Positions 45,048 to 57,914 of a DNA stretch of 64,000 bases are shown in pieces; the first letter of the stretch is position 1, and every line of letters begins with the position of its first letter. The notes below the pieces were generated by a model. It did no database searches, was not told where the DNA came from, and saw only the letters and a program-made list of their open reading frames with translations. The DNA comes from Larix kaempferi (Eukaryota > Streptophyta > Pinopsida > Pinales > Pinaceae). Position numbers and translations under genes: made by a program. The DNA is taken from positions 2,976,001 to 3,040,000 of the forward strand of contig BSBM01000442.1 of the NCBI GenBank assembly GCA_027924585.1, in the 5' to 3' direction.

Positions 45048-48000
45048 TGTCACCTACCCAAATTTTGAGAATATTTATTTTATTTCAAAATACTTTATGT
45101 TAAATTATAATTACAATTTTTTGTAATTATGACCAAGTTTGGTCAAGGATGATTGTAATTACTGATTATTATTATTTAATAAATTACAATAGGAGACAAA
45201 CACCCAAGGGAACTGTTAAATGAGTGTTTACTTACCCACTAGGAGGAATGGAAGCTATTAGAAGGCATGGGACATATGGCAGCATTTGCACTCCACCACT
45301 AACTGTTGGTTATGGGACAACTACCCCTAAATTTGTGGAATTATCCCCTAGGTGGGTGGAAGAGAGCAGTCATCTCATTAATGACCAGTTAACCACTAAA
45401 AGGCCTAAGCAGCCTAGATAAGGAAATTTGAATTGAGCATGCAACTCCTACAATATTTTTTGTAGAAAGATTCCTCCAGTGTATCAGGTGACCACAGAGA
45501 GATTCGAATAGGGAGGCTATGTGAGAGTGCATTGTGAGTCTGCTAGTTATTTAGAGAAGGAAAACCAGAGGTGCTGGTGCAGGTATCTTTGACTTCTGAT
45601 TCTTTATTATTGGATGATCTATAATCTACTGCAAGTTGATGAACTAAGGCTTCTACAGACTCTTCTTCCTAGTGGTTCAGTGAATAGGCTCGGGGGTCCT
45701 AAGGCAAGTAATTTGGTTGTCTTAAGGAATAGGTTGGGTGGAACAGGTTCCTTGGGCTGTTTGTTTCTCCTACAGTCAACCAGGGTCTACTGTTCTTACT
45801 TTTGTTTACAGTTAAATGTTTTCTACATGGTAGAATTAATATTTACAGTTATACAGAAGAAACTATTTCATTTTCTGACTTAAAGATGATATGTTTCAAG
45901 AATGATTAAGTAATTTAAATGAATGATTAAATTATTTTTTGTATTTTTTCCCATACTGTTATCTGTATGGTACTCTAGTACATAAAAGTAAAATCAATAG
46001 TGATGAGTGATAGGCAGAATTCCATTTGAATGAATAGATAAACATAGTAGTATTTCTGTTAAATTCTATCATTTCAATCATAAGTTTAAAAACGCAGGAA
46101 ATAGTACAACATAGTATAAACAGATGTATAACATTACTCTATTTCATAACAAAAGAAAAACACTTTTATTTCTGCACAGATCTATATTTTCCAATTCAAC
46201 CCCATCTATTTTAGATAGTAATAATATGCATTTCAGTATTATAAATCCAATGTTTTCAAGCACTTCATATTCTAAGAAATATAACAGCTGCAAATTATTC
46301 TCTATACAGATTTGTTATAAGTAAACACTTATTATTTCATCACTAATTATCACTATTCCATTTTTCTCATATCTTGATTTGGTAGAGATTGCAATCTTTT
46401 AACACAAATGCTTTCACTATAAAAATCAAAACCCTAAGATTTTACATACCCTAGATTTTAAACATTTACTTAGTACACAGTTCAATAAATTTCTTATCAA
46501 GCCATTCATGGCAACAAAAGATAAATATTTCTGAGGATATAGCAGACCTGTTACCTAAACCCTTCAAAACATTTCATTTAACTTACTATCTAATTTTCGT
46601 ACTGAGAATATGAACAAGAAACTTAAACATCAAATAACATTACTTAGCTGAAAGCATGATTTTGTTTGTATCATCATCTCAAACCCTAACAAGAATTATA
46701 CACAGTATCGAAACCTTTAGAGACACGAGTTAAGGCCCATTTCTCGGGTTCAAAATCTCAGTACAAGCAAGGTTGCGAACAAAATCCTACAGGGTAGGGT
46801 TTCATTCATTGAAACAAAATCGAACCCTGTGGAATTAGCCATTTCGAAACATACGAAAGATCAAATTGTACAACATCATTATTTTACACTTGATTTCCAA
46901 AAACGATATGAAGTACAGGGACTATCTATCAACAGTTATACAAACGATTTCTCAACCATTATTTAAACCAAAACATTTAAATACAAGACGAGCCATTGTC
47001 TTATAGAAGTAAGCAAAGCCTCAGCTCTTGTTTTCATGTTCAACAGTATATCAAAAATTTGACATAGTTTACATTGCAGACCTTTCAAGGTTCCAAAGTT
47101 ACACAGGGTCTTTCCCTTAAACAACCAAAAGCACAAAAACAAGTTCAAGATGACGCAACATCCATTACAAATCTGAATAGCAACTTAACAACTGGGGGTT
47201 ATCTTATTTACATCATTGATCAAAATAAAAAATTAGAACTTAACACTCGGCCATTACTCCGAACAGGGTCGTATATTTCCAACTCTCGTCACATTGTAAT
47301 CACCAGCTAAACCATGCTATAGGAACCTACGAGGTTTCAAGAACCACCAAGGCTTAACGAGGAGTAGTTGCAGCATCCCCATTCCAAGTCTTGTTCATAG
47401 AAATCCTCCAATGAAGTGGTACCTTCCAGTCATATTACAGAAAGGTTAAAAACAAGAAACACATATATAAAATAAGTATTATTGTATGACTATTTATTAT
47501 CATTGAAAACTTACCTTTGCATTGAAGCTCTTGGAATTAGACACACCACACCAAAACGACAAAGCCCGATGGCATTTGCAGCAAAACATGAGTTTAAACT
47601 CAGAAGACCATTTGAATAAGAGAATCGAACGCTAGTTCGAATTACATTAAACAAACTGACAGAAGAACCACCCACAAATACAATGGCTATATCGTGGCTC
47701 TATTGCACAACATTAAAGGCCTGTAACATATAAACTTCCTCTCATAGGTCTAAGGTTTGAAACCGATGAAGGAGTCCTCCTCACAACAAAACTCTAAGCC
47801 CTACATTGCAGCAACATGGCCGGCTCTTCTACCTTACCACTAAATGCAACAATGAAGACCAGGAAAACCATTTCGCATTACTTACCAATGAAAGACTAGG
47901 GTTTCTTCAAAGCCCTAGATCTTGTAAATATCAACGGTGGATTAGCTGCCAGAAAGGTACGCAGATATTCAAGAGATCATTGCAATCAATACTGCATTGA

Positions 48001-49353
48001 TTGTTGCATCTACCAAGTTTCCAAATCAGCAGATCGAGGGCTAGTGCATGGCACAACTCAACAAATTTTGGTGCTCATTGCAAACACAATCACGTGAAGA
48101 CCATACAACTAAGCTTCCATCTCACTTAATAGTTGAGCGACGTTAATGTTAGGACCTATCATTTCCAGTTTGAAAGCATGTCAAGTACCGAGCTTTAATA
48201 CCTTGTCAACATCAAAATCATTGCAATGTTAGATCTATAGTTCATATCTTATAATAGTTCCTAAGGTTTTTTGTTAGGCATCGTGATAATATCACATGTT
48301 AATGTATTTGCGTGAATACATTGTCACTTTAAATTTTATATATTTAATTTCTATAGTATTGTATAGTCATATAGGGTAAAGCTCATACATTTCATTTGCT
48401 AGCCATGTATTGCAAAGTCAAATGATAAATGTGATACCATAGGTATAGTTTAAGTGGTGTTGATACACACTATAATGCTAAGTTCATAGCATAAGCACTA
48501 TAATCACTATATATTTCATATACTGTTAGTCAAATGATAAATGTGAGACTTTAGGATAGTCTCAAGTTCTGTTGATGCAAAAATATAATGATAGTTCAAT
48601 TTGAAATAGTATAAACACTATTTCCACAAGCTTTCAAATAGAGTTACAATTGGACACTAGTGTCAACACTTGATGTTAATGACAATAGTCATATTAAGAT
48701 GATTTTTCATAGATAATAATTATAGCAATGTAAAAAAAAATTAACGACGTGATTTTTAATTTCTCTGAAGAGTTTGTAAGCCAACACGTAAACTAGAATT
48801 GGAACCAAACTATCCATACCTCCAGTAACCTGTTTTGACAGGAAGTACTTAGTATTTTTCATATTAATTTGATGTTGAATTGAAAGACACATGTACTCTT
48901 AACTCATGTTTGTCGTAGAATTTTTTACCTGTGTTCTGCACATGGAAACATGATTCAAATGCCTTAGCTAAACATAGCTAAGTAAACCCCAGGGTACCTC
49001 GTAGGACCCCTTCGTCATCATACAAAACAAACTGTCAGCACATTATCAAGACAATTATAATAATACAAACCTACGTACATCATAAAGTTACACTTAGAGT
49101 TTAAGCAGATCTGAAGATTGTATTCTTGTGTTATGATCATAAAATGCCTTTCGTTAAAGAGATTAGCATCCATTTAGTCCACAATAGCAATTACAACTAA
49201 CATCATATTTTATTTTGAGAAATTCGATGTGTCATCGTTATTAATTATCCTAGTTAAGAGATTTAACTATTTTATATGTTCTGCATTAACAACTTCGATA
49301 ATTATTGCTATTTTAAATTTTTTTAAATTTTTGGTATTTTACGGGATGTTACA
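45048..49353 (+). repeat. CHR-1 5' LTR (4.3 kb)
   Basis: TGTCACCTACCC...GGATGTTACA. AT-rich. A 65-codon frame at 45224-45421 recurs at 54403-54600 in the 3' LTR, but in CHR-2 the matching stretch is not kept, so it is probably not a gene. A ~210-bp stretch near 46528-46740 is absent from the 3' LTR. Confidence 0.92.
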
Positions 49354-49355
49354 CG

Positions 49356-49368
49356 TGGTATCAGAGTT
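49356..49368 (+). promoter_or_regulatory. CHR-1 primer-binding site
   Basis: TGGTATCAGAGTT, two nt after the LTR; complements the 3' end of initiator-Met tRNA. Confidence 0.88.
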
Positions 49369-49496
49369 CACGTTCGAACTCTAGGCCTGAAAAAGGTCCA
49401 AAGAACACGCAACATAAAATTTTATCAGAGCAGAAAACTTACTAATACAAATTTAAACTATTTTTGTTATACAAAAATTGTTTTTAAGCTACAGGT

Positions 49497-50716
49497 ATGG
49501 AAGGATCAACTGAACATATGGAGGACAGATTTCGACCCAACAGTCATAGCAAGGGACAACATTATGAAGGAGAAGTCCATGGCGAATTAAATGACAATTC
49601 ATCAGAATTGTTACATGCATTTCAATAGTTAAAAGCATAAATCAGATCTGTAAAACAAGACAATGAGAAAATTATGAAAGCACAAGAGGAACTTAACCAA
49701 GTACTGTTCGATCAATGCCCAACTAATGAACATGATAGAGGGATTGAAAATAACTCCAAGATTGAAGACTTAACTCATCGAGATAGGGGTAAGAAAATGA
49801 AAACTGATGATGAAAACAACATTTCAACATCATCAGAAGCTGCCAATGAAAAACGAAAAAAGAAGCATAATTATTCAAGTGATAGCAGTGAAGGAGATTA
49901 CAAACCCAAAAGAAAAAGTCACAAACAGTATGAACAAATTTCTAGGGAGTTCAAAAAAATCAAACCCCCAACCTTCAATGGTGAAACTGAGAAAGGAGAG
50001 ACAAAAGAAGCATGGCTGTCCGGCATGAAGAAGTACTTCCAAATTTATGATTATTTTGAATCATTGAAGGAAAATATGGCAATATACAACTTGATTGGGA
50101 AGGCATATATTTTGTGGCAGGACATCAAAAGAGTGAAGGGAATCAAAGACAAGGATGTGAATTCGAGCACTTTTAAAAGATACTTCAAGAAAAATTTCTT
50201 ATCTGAACAATACTATGAAGAAAAATCCCAAGAATTTTATGATTTAAAGCTAGGAACTATGAACATGAAAGAGATGAATAGGAAATTTCTAAATCTACTG
50301 AGGTATGTGCCATACCTCATGGAAGAAAATCCGAAGATTCAAAGATAACTGAGTTGTCTACCTTTCAACATCAAGGACAGAATAGAGTATGACAATCCAA
50401 AGACCTTAGAAGAGGCCATGAGGAAAGCAACCTTTTGTTATGACACTAATCGGAAAAGGGAAGGGATTTCTAACTGGAAAAATCATAAACCCAAAAACTT
50501 TGAGATGAAAAATAAAAATTTCATGTTAGTGGAAATTCTGGTTTCCAAAATAAAATTTTTTAGAATCGAAATTTTCAAGGAAACAATCCCAGAAATAATT
50601 AGCAGCAGAATTTTACAGCTCCTAGAAATACTTCCAACGCTACCAGAACTAATGACCAAAATGCACATATCAAATGTTTTGAGTGTCAAGGTCCTGATTA
50701 TGCTTCAGAATGACCC
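49497..50716 (+). pseudogene. CHR-1 gag
   Basis: The start is set at the ATG at 49497 because CHR-2 gag opens at the equivalent ATG (62346) and both reach KIMKAQEELNQ or RIMKAQEELNQ. Two stops lie near 49627-49640. A coiled, charged N-terminus is followed by a retrotransposon gag domain: FKKIKPPTFNGETEKGE, EAWLSGMKKYF, NMAIYNLIGKAYILWQD, FKRYFKKNFL. A TAA at 50346-50348 interrupts the domain and the frame slips near 50520. A degenerate zinc knuckle (CFECQGPDYASE then a stop) lies near 50685, with the expected His replaced by Tyr. Gag would form the particle. Confidence 0.85.
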
Positions 50717-50767
50717 AAGAGGAAGCGGGCATATAACAATATTCATTCCATACAGACTGGACCTACT

Positions 50768-52230
50768 GTGGGAGACTTGGAAAGGGAGATGCACAGAATT
50801 AATGCAGCTCTAGACAACAAGCAAGCAGAACATCAAGTCTCTATGGTAGAGATTGAAGGTATGCTACAAAACCACCCTGTTACTATTTTGATTGATCCAG
50901 GTGCTAGCCTGATTTATATATCACTAGATGTTGTAGAAAGTTTTAATTTGAAAACAGAAAAATTCAATAAATCCCGGTTAGTTAGATTAGCAACAGGAAC
51001 AAAAAGAAAAGTATCTAATTTTATTGAAAGTTGTGTTTTATCTATGAATCATTTAAAGACACAAACCAAGTTGAATGTTTTACCTTTAGGATCCTATGAT
51101 ATCTTAATTGGAATGGACTGGTTAGAAGCCCATCATGTCATTCTGAATTGCTATGAGAAAATTTTTACATGCTTAAATGATGAAGGAGAAACAGTAGAAG
51201 TAAAAGGTATTCCAAGAAAGACATCACTTAGACAGATTTCAGCTATGCAAGTAAAGAGAGCAATTAGAAAAGGATGTAAAATGTTTGCAGTGAATGTAGT
51301 GAATGATGAGTTGATTACTAAAGAGGACAAGCTGAAACTAAAATATATACTTGTCCTAAAATATTTCCCAGATGTTTTTCCTGAAGAGATCCCAGGATTA
51401 CCCCCTAAGAGAGATCTAGATTTTACCATCGAATTAATACCAGGAGGGGTACCGAATTCTAAAGATCCATATAGGATGAATATACTGGAATTAAATGAGT
51501 TGAAATCATAGTTGAAGGAACTGATTGATAAAAACTATATAAGACCCAGCGTGTCTCCTTGAGGAGCACCTGTTATATTTGTTAAGAAGAAAGATGGCAC
51601 TCTAAGGCTTTGTATAGATTATCACCAACTGAATAAGATGACAATCAAGAATCGATATCTGTTTCCCCGCATAGACGATCTATTTGATCAGCTGCGTGGA
51701 GCAACGATATTCTCAAAGATTGATTTAAGGTTAGGATATCATCAAGTTCGTGTGAAGGATGAGGATATTTTTAAAACAACCTTTAGAACTCGATATGGAC
51801 ATTATGAGTTCGTAGTCATGCCATTTGGATTGACTAATGCCCCGATTGTATTTATGTGTTTAATGAACAATATTCTGCACAAATACTTGGATAAGTTTTC
51901 TATTGCGTTCATAGATGACATTCTAGTGTATTCTAAAAGTAAAGAAGAACATGACAAACATCTGCGTATTATCTTACAAGTTCTGAGAGATCATTAGCTA
52001 TATGCTAAGTTTAGTAAATGTGACTTTCACAAGGATACGATTCAGTATTTAGGACACATAATTTCTAAGGAAGGAATCTCGGTTGACCCCGATAAGATAA
52101 AATCCATTAATGAATGGTCGGTTCCTAAGGATGTGTCGGATGTACGATCATTTATGGGTATTACTGGATATTATAGAAAATTTATAGAAGGTTTTTCAAA
52201 AATTGCAAACCCCATAACCTCCTTATAGAA
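50768..52230 (+). pseudogene. CHR-1 protease and reverse transcriptase
   Basis: One frame with premature stops. Protease: TILIDPGASLIYIS (Asp codon 50894-50896; DPGAS for the usual DSGAS) and [72 protein letters not shown], catalytic FIDD at 51908-51919 intact, and YLGHIISKEGI. In-frame stops: 51509-51511 TAG, 51560-51562 TGA (where SPWGAP is usual), 51995-51997 TAG, 52226-52228 TAG. Each is one C-to-T or G-to-A step from the codon expected in the family. Confidence 0.9.
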
Positions 52231-52708
52231 GAAGGGGAAGAAGTTTATATGGGATAAAAAATGTTCAGACAGTTTTAAGAAGTTAAAGGAATTGCTAACT
52301 ACAACACCTATTCTGAGGATTGCAGATCCTAATAAGGATTTTATAGTATGCACCGATGCATGTAATGACGGACTCGGTGGAGTCCTAACACAAGAGGGAC
52401 ATGTTGTTGCATACGAGTCTAGAAAGATGAAAATACATGAGAAGAATTACTCTACTTATGATTTGGATTTACTAGCAGTAATTCACGCTTTAAAAATGTG
52501 GCGTCACCATCTTATTGGCAGAAAATTTACCTTGTTAATAGATAACATGGGACTGAAGTATTTATTAGATCAGACAAATTTGAATGCTAGACAAGCTAGA
52601 TGGTTAAATTTTCTAAGTGAATATGATTTTAAAATTCAACACATAAAAGGGAAAGAGAACAAGGTTGCTAATGCATTAAGTCGTAAAGCAAAGTTGAATT
52701 TTATTTAA
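52231..52708 (+). pseudogene. CHR-1 RNase H
   Basis: Continues the RT frame. First catalytic Asp present (VCTDACNDGLGGVLTQ). In YDLDLLAVIHALKMWRHHL the family usually has Glu where the second D stands, so the catalytic Glu is changed to Asp. The third Asp is kept in LLIDNMGLKYLL. The C-terminus KENKVANALSR has Asn where Asp is usual. It ends at a TAA (52706-52708) and is probably inactive. Confidence 0.85.
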
Positions 52709-54186
52709 GCCATCAGTACATACTCAATAGATTTAGAAAATCAGATCTTTGAAGGGATTGAAATGGATGAAGAATACAGAAAATTACAAGAAAAGACAAC
52801 AGATAGCAATTCTGAAAATTCTATGGCAGATTACAGTTTAAAAGAAAATGGGTTGTTATTGTACAAAAACAGATTGTATGTACCCAACATATCAAAAGTA
52901 AAAATTCCGATTTTAGATGAGATGCACAAAAGTCATTATTTTGGTCATCCAGGTTATCAAAAAACCATCACTATGTTACAGAAAGAGTACTATTGGCCCA
53001 GAATGAAGGATGAAGTAGCAGAATATATAGCTAAGTGTTTAGACTATCAAAAAGTGAAGGTTGAACATCAACATCCGGATGGACTATTAAAGCCATTTCC
53101 TATACCTAGTTGGAAATGGGAGATTATAAGCATAGATTTTATTACCGGATTACCCAAAAATCAGAAACAAAATGACTCTATCATGGTGGTAGTAGATAAA
53201 CTCAGCAAGGCAACACATTTTATACCTGTAAAGACTACTCATAAGCCTCTAGATATTGTAGAAATCTTCATGAAACATATTTTTCGATTACATGGTATAC
53301 CAAAAGTGATAGTTTCAGACCATGATTCTAAGTTTACTGGAAACTTTTGGAGTTCTTTGTTTAAAGGGTTTAATACAACCTTAAACTTCAACACAGTATT
53401 TCATCCACAAACGGATGGACAGACAGAAAGGGTGAATTAGGTATTGGAAGACATGCTTAGGATGTATGTTAAAGACCATCCTGGTAAGCGGGAGGACTAC
53501 TTGCATTTAGCAGAATTTGCATATAATAACCATTATCATGCATCAGTTAGGCTTAGCCCTTTTGAAATTCTTTATGGTAGGAAATGTGATACACCTATTT
53601 CTTGGAATGACCAAGTAAATAGAGTTATTTTAGGACCTGAATTGTTGCAGAAATTAAAACTAATTGTGAAACAGGTACAAAGAAATCTTAAAGCTTCCCA
53701 AGGTAGGAAAAAGAGTTAAGCAGATCTTATAAGGACTCATAAAGAGTTCCAGGTTGGTGAACATGTTTTTCTTTATGTAAGACCGAAAAAGAGTTCATTA
53801 AAATTGGGAAGCTATGCCAAGTTGGCACCCAGGTATTGTGGTCCTTTCGAAATTTTGTCAAGGGTTGGACCCATGGCATACCAAATGGCTTTGCCACCAA
53901 ATCTAAAGATACATAATGTTTTTCATATATCATTTTTAAAGAAATATGTACACGATGCTACTCATACTGTAAATTGGAATGATGTACAGGTGGGACAAGA
54001 CGACGATTTTCAGGTGGAACCAGACTGTATCCTCGAAAGGAGGGAACTCTACTCCGGAATCGCACCATTGGGTAGGTAAAGGTGCAATGGAAGCACCTTA
54101 GCCCAGAAGAGGCAACCTGGGAGTTGGAGAGTAGTATGAAGGCAAAAAACCCAAATTTGTTTCAGGAAAACTCAGAGAGTGATTAA
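52709..54186 (+). pseudogene. CHR-1 integrase with C-terminal chromodomain
   Basis: Zinc-binding HHCC region: HKSHYFGHPGYQKT and KCLDYQKVK, where the second Cys of CxxC is Tyr. Core triad: Asp in ISIDFITGLP (53135-53137), Asp in VSDHDSKF (53318-53320), Glu in DGQTERVN (53426-53428), with 35 residues between the last two. Stops at 53438-53440 (TAG) and 53717-53719 (TAA). The GPF/Y-like region reads KLAPRYCGPFEIL and HNVFHISFLKKY. A frame change at about 54076 leads into a chromodomain end (VQWKHLSPEEATWELES) with a stop at 54184-54186. The chromodomain marks the chromovirus branch and is thought to steer integration to heterochromatin. Confidence 0.9.
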
Positions 54187-54213
54187 ACAACATCGAGGGT
54201 GATGTTGAGACTT

Positions 54214-54222
54214 AAGGGGGGG
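54214..54222 (+). promoter_or_regulatory. CHR-1 polypurine tract
   Basis: AAGGGGGGG ends five nt before the TGTCACC that opens the 3' LTR. Confidence 0.8.
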
Positions 54223-54226
54223 TGTA

Positions 54227-57200
54227 TGTCACCTACCCAAATTTTGAGAATATTTATTTTATTGCAAAATACTTTGTGTTAAATTATAATTACAAAGTTT
54301 TGTAATTATGATCAAGTTTGGTCAAGGATGATTGTAATTACTGATTATTATTATTTAATAAATTAAAATAGGAGACAAACACCCAAGGGAACTGTTAAAT
54401 GAGTGTTCACTGACCGATTAGGAGGAATGGAAGCTATTAGAAGGCATGGAACAAATGACAGCATTTGCAGTCCACCACTAACTGTTGGTTATGGGACAAC
54501 TATCCCTAAATTTGTGGCATTATCCCCCAGGTGGGTGGAAGAGAGCAATCAGCTCATTAATGACCAGTTAACCACTAAAAGTCCTAGGCAACCTAGATAA
54601 GGCAATTCGAATTGAGTAGGAAGCTCCTACAATATTTTTTGTAGAAATATTCCTCAAGTGTATCAGGTGATCATTGAGAGATTCGAATAGGGAGGCTATG
54701 TGAGAGTGCATTGTGAGTCTGCTAGTTATTCTGAGAAGCAAAACTAGAGGTGCTGGTGCAGGTCTCTTTGACTACTGATTCTTTATGATTAGATGATCTA
54801 TATTCTACTGCAAGTTGATGAACTAAGGCTTCTACAGACTCTTCTTCCTAGTGGTTTAGTGAACATGATTGGGGGTCCTAAGGCAAGTAATTTGGTTGTT
54901 TTCAGGAATAGGTTCCTTGGGATGTTTGTTTCTCCTACAGTCAACCAGGTTCCACTGTTCTTACTTTTGTTTACAGTTAAATGTTTTCTGCATGGTAGAA
55001 TTATTATTTACAGTTATACAGAAGAAACTATTTCATTTTTTTTACTAAAGATGATATGTTTCAAGAATGATTAAGTAATTTAAATGAATGATTAAATTAT
55101 TTTATGTATTTTTTCCCATACTATTATCTGTATAGTACTCTAGTATAGAAAAGTAAAATTAATAGTTATGAGTGATAGGAAGAATGCCATTTGAATGAAT
55201 AGATAAAGACAATAGTATTTCTGTTAACTTCTGTCATTTCAATCATAAGTTTAAAAACGCAGGAAATAGTATAGCATAGTATAAGCAGATGTATAGCATT
55301 CCTCTATTTCATAACAAAAGAAAAGCACTTTTATTTCTGCACATATATATATTTTCCAATTCAACTTAATCTATTTCATATAGTAATAATATGCATTTCA
55401 GTATTATAAATCCAATGTTTTCAAGCACTTCATATTCTAAGAAATGTAGTAGCTTCAAATTATTCTCTATAAATATTTGTTATAAGTAAACACTTACTAT
55501 TTCATCACTAGTTATCACTATTCCATTTTTCTCATATCTTGATTTTGTAGAGATTGCAATCTTTTAACACAAATGCTTTCACTATAAAAATCAAAACCCT
55601 AAGATTTTACATACCCTAGATTTTAAACATTTATTTAGTACACAGTTCAATAAACTTCTTATCAAGCCATTCATGGCAACAACAGATAAATATTCATGGC
55701 CTAGTTCTAGGGTTCAAAATCTCAGTACAAGCAAGGTTGCCAAAAAAAACCTACATGTTAGGGTTTCATTCATTGAAACAAAATCAAACCCTGTGGCATT
55801 AGCCATTTCGAAATATACGAAAGATCAAATTGTACAACATCATTATTTTACACTTGATTTCCAAAAATGATATGAAGTACAGGGACTATCTATCAACAGT
55901 TATACAAACGATTTCTCAACCATTATTTAAACCAAAACATTTAAACACAAGATGAGCCATTGTCTTACAGAAGTAAACAAACCCTCGACTCTTGTTTTCA
56001 TGTTCAACAATATATCAAAAATTTGACATAGTTTACATTGTAGACCTTTCAAGGTTCCAAAGTTACAGAGGGTCTTTCCCTTAAACAACCAAAAGCAAAA
56101 AAACAAGTTCAAGACAATGCAGCATTCATTACAGAGTTGAATAGCAACTTAACAACTGAGGGTTGTCCTATTTACATCATTGATCAAAATAAAACATTAG
56201 AACTTAACACTCGGCCATTACTCTGAACAGGGTTGTATATTTCCAACTCTCGTCACATTGTAATCACCAGCTAAACCATGCCATATGAACCTACGAGGTT
56301 TCAAGAACCACTGAGGCTTACCAGAGAGTAGTTGCAGCATCCCCATTCCAAGTATTTTTCATGGAAATCCTCCATCGAAGTGGTACCTTCCAGTCACAGT
56401 TCGGAAAGGTTAAAAACAAGAAACGCATATATAAACTAAGTATTACTGTATGACTGTTTATTATCATTGAAAACTTACCTTTGCGTTGAAGCTCTTGGAC
56501 TTAGACACACCACACCAAAATGACAAAGCTTGATGGCATTTGCAGCAAAACACGAGTTCAAACTCAGAAGACTGTTTGAATAAGGGAATCGAACCCCAGT
56601 TCTAATTACATCAAACAAACTGACAGAAGAACCACCCACAAATACAATGGCTGTATCATGGCTCTATTACACAACATTAAAGGCATGTAACATATAAACT
56701 TCCTCTCATAGGTCTAAGGTTTGAAGCCGAGGAAGGAGTCCTCCTCACAACAAAACTCTAAACCCTACATTGCAGCAACATGGTCGGCTCTTCTACCTTA
56801 CCACTAAACGCAACAATGAAGACCAGCAAAACCATTTCGCATTACTTACCAATGAAAGACTAGGGTTTCTTCCAAGCCCTAGATCTTGTAAAGATCAACG
56901 GTGGATTAGCTGCCAGCCGGGTACACAGAGATTCAAGAGATCATTGCAATCAATACTGCATTGATTGTTGCATCTACCAAGTTTCCAAATCAACAGGCCG
57001 AGGGCTAGTGCATGGAACAGCTCAACAAATTTTGGTGCTCATTGCAAACACAATCACGTGAAGACCATACAACTAAGCTTCCATCTCACTTAATAGTTGA
57101 GCGACGTTAATGCTAGGACCTATCATCGCCAGTTTGAAAGCATGTCAAGTATCGAGCTTTAATACCTTGTCAACATCGAAATCATTGCAATGTTAGATCC

Positions 57201-57914
57201 ATAGTTCATATCTTATAATAGTTCCTAAGGTTTATTGTTAGGCATCGTGATAATATCACATGTTGATGTATTTGCGTGAGTGCATAGTCACTTTAAATTT
57301 TATATATTTCATTTCTATAGTATTGCATAGCCATATAGGGTAAAGGTCATACATTTCATATGCTATCCATGTATTTCCAAGTCAAATGATAAATGTGATA
57401 CCATAGGTATACTTTAAGTCGTGTTGATACACACTATAATGCTAAGTTCATATCATAAGCACTATAATCACTATATATTTCATATATTGTTAATCAAATG
57501 ATAAATGCAAGACTTTAGGATAGTCTCAAGTTCTGTTGATGCAAAAATATAATGATAGTTCAATTTGAAATAGTATAAACACTATTTCCACAAGCTTTCA
57601 AATAGAGTTACAATTAGACATTAGTATCAACACTTGATGTTAATGACAATAATCATATTAAGATGATTTTTCATAGATAATAATTATAGTAATGTAAAAA
57701 CAAATTGACGACGTGATTTTTCATTTCACTGAAGACTTTGTAAGCCAACACGTAAACTAGAATTGGAACCAAAATATCCATACCTCCAGTAACCTATTTT
57801 GCCAGGAAGTACTTAGTATTTTTCATATTACTTTGACGTTGAATTGAAAGACACATGTACTCTTAACTCATGTTTGTCATAGAATTTCTTACCTGCGTTT
57901 TGCACATGGAAACG
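54227..57914 (+). repeat. CHR-1 3' LTR, left 3.7 kb
   Basis: Matches 45048 to about 48952 of the 5' LTR. It lacks about 210 bp after 55690 and then breaks at 57915, where CHR-2 begins. The last ~400 bp should lie to the right of the window. Confidence 0.92.

Noticed and set aside
45224-45421. 65-codon ORF in the CHR-1 5' LTR, repeated in the 3' LTR
   Set aside because: Presence in both LTRs is expected from LTR identity; the matching part of CHR-2 and CHR-S does not keep the frame.
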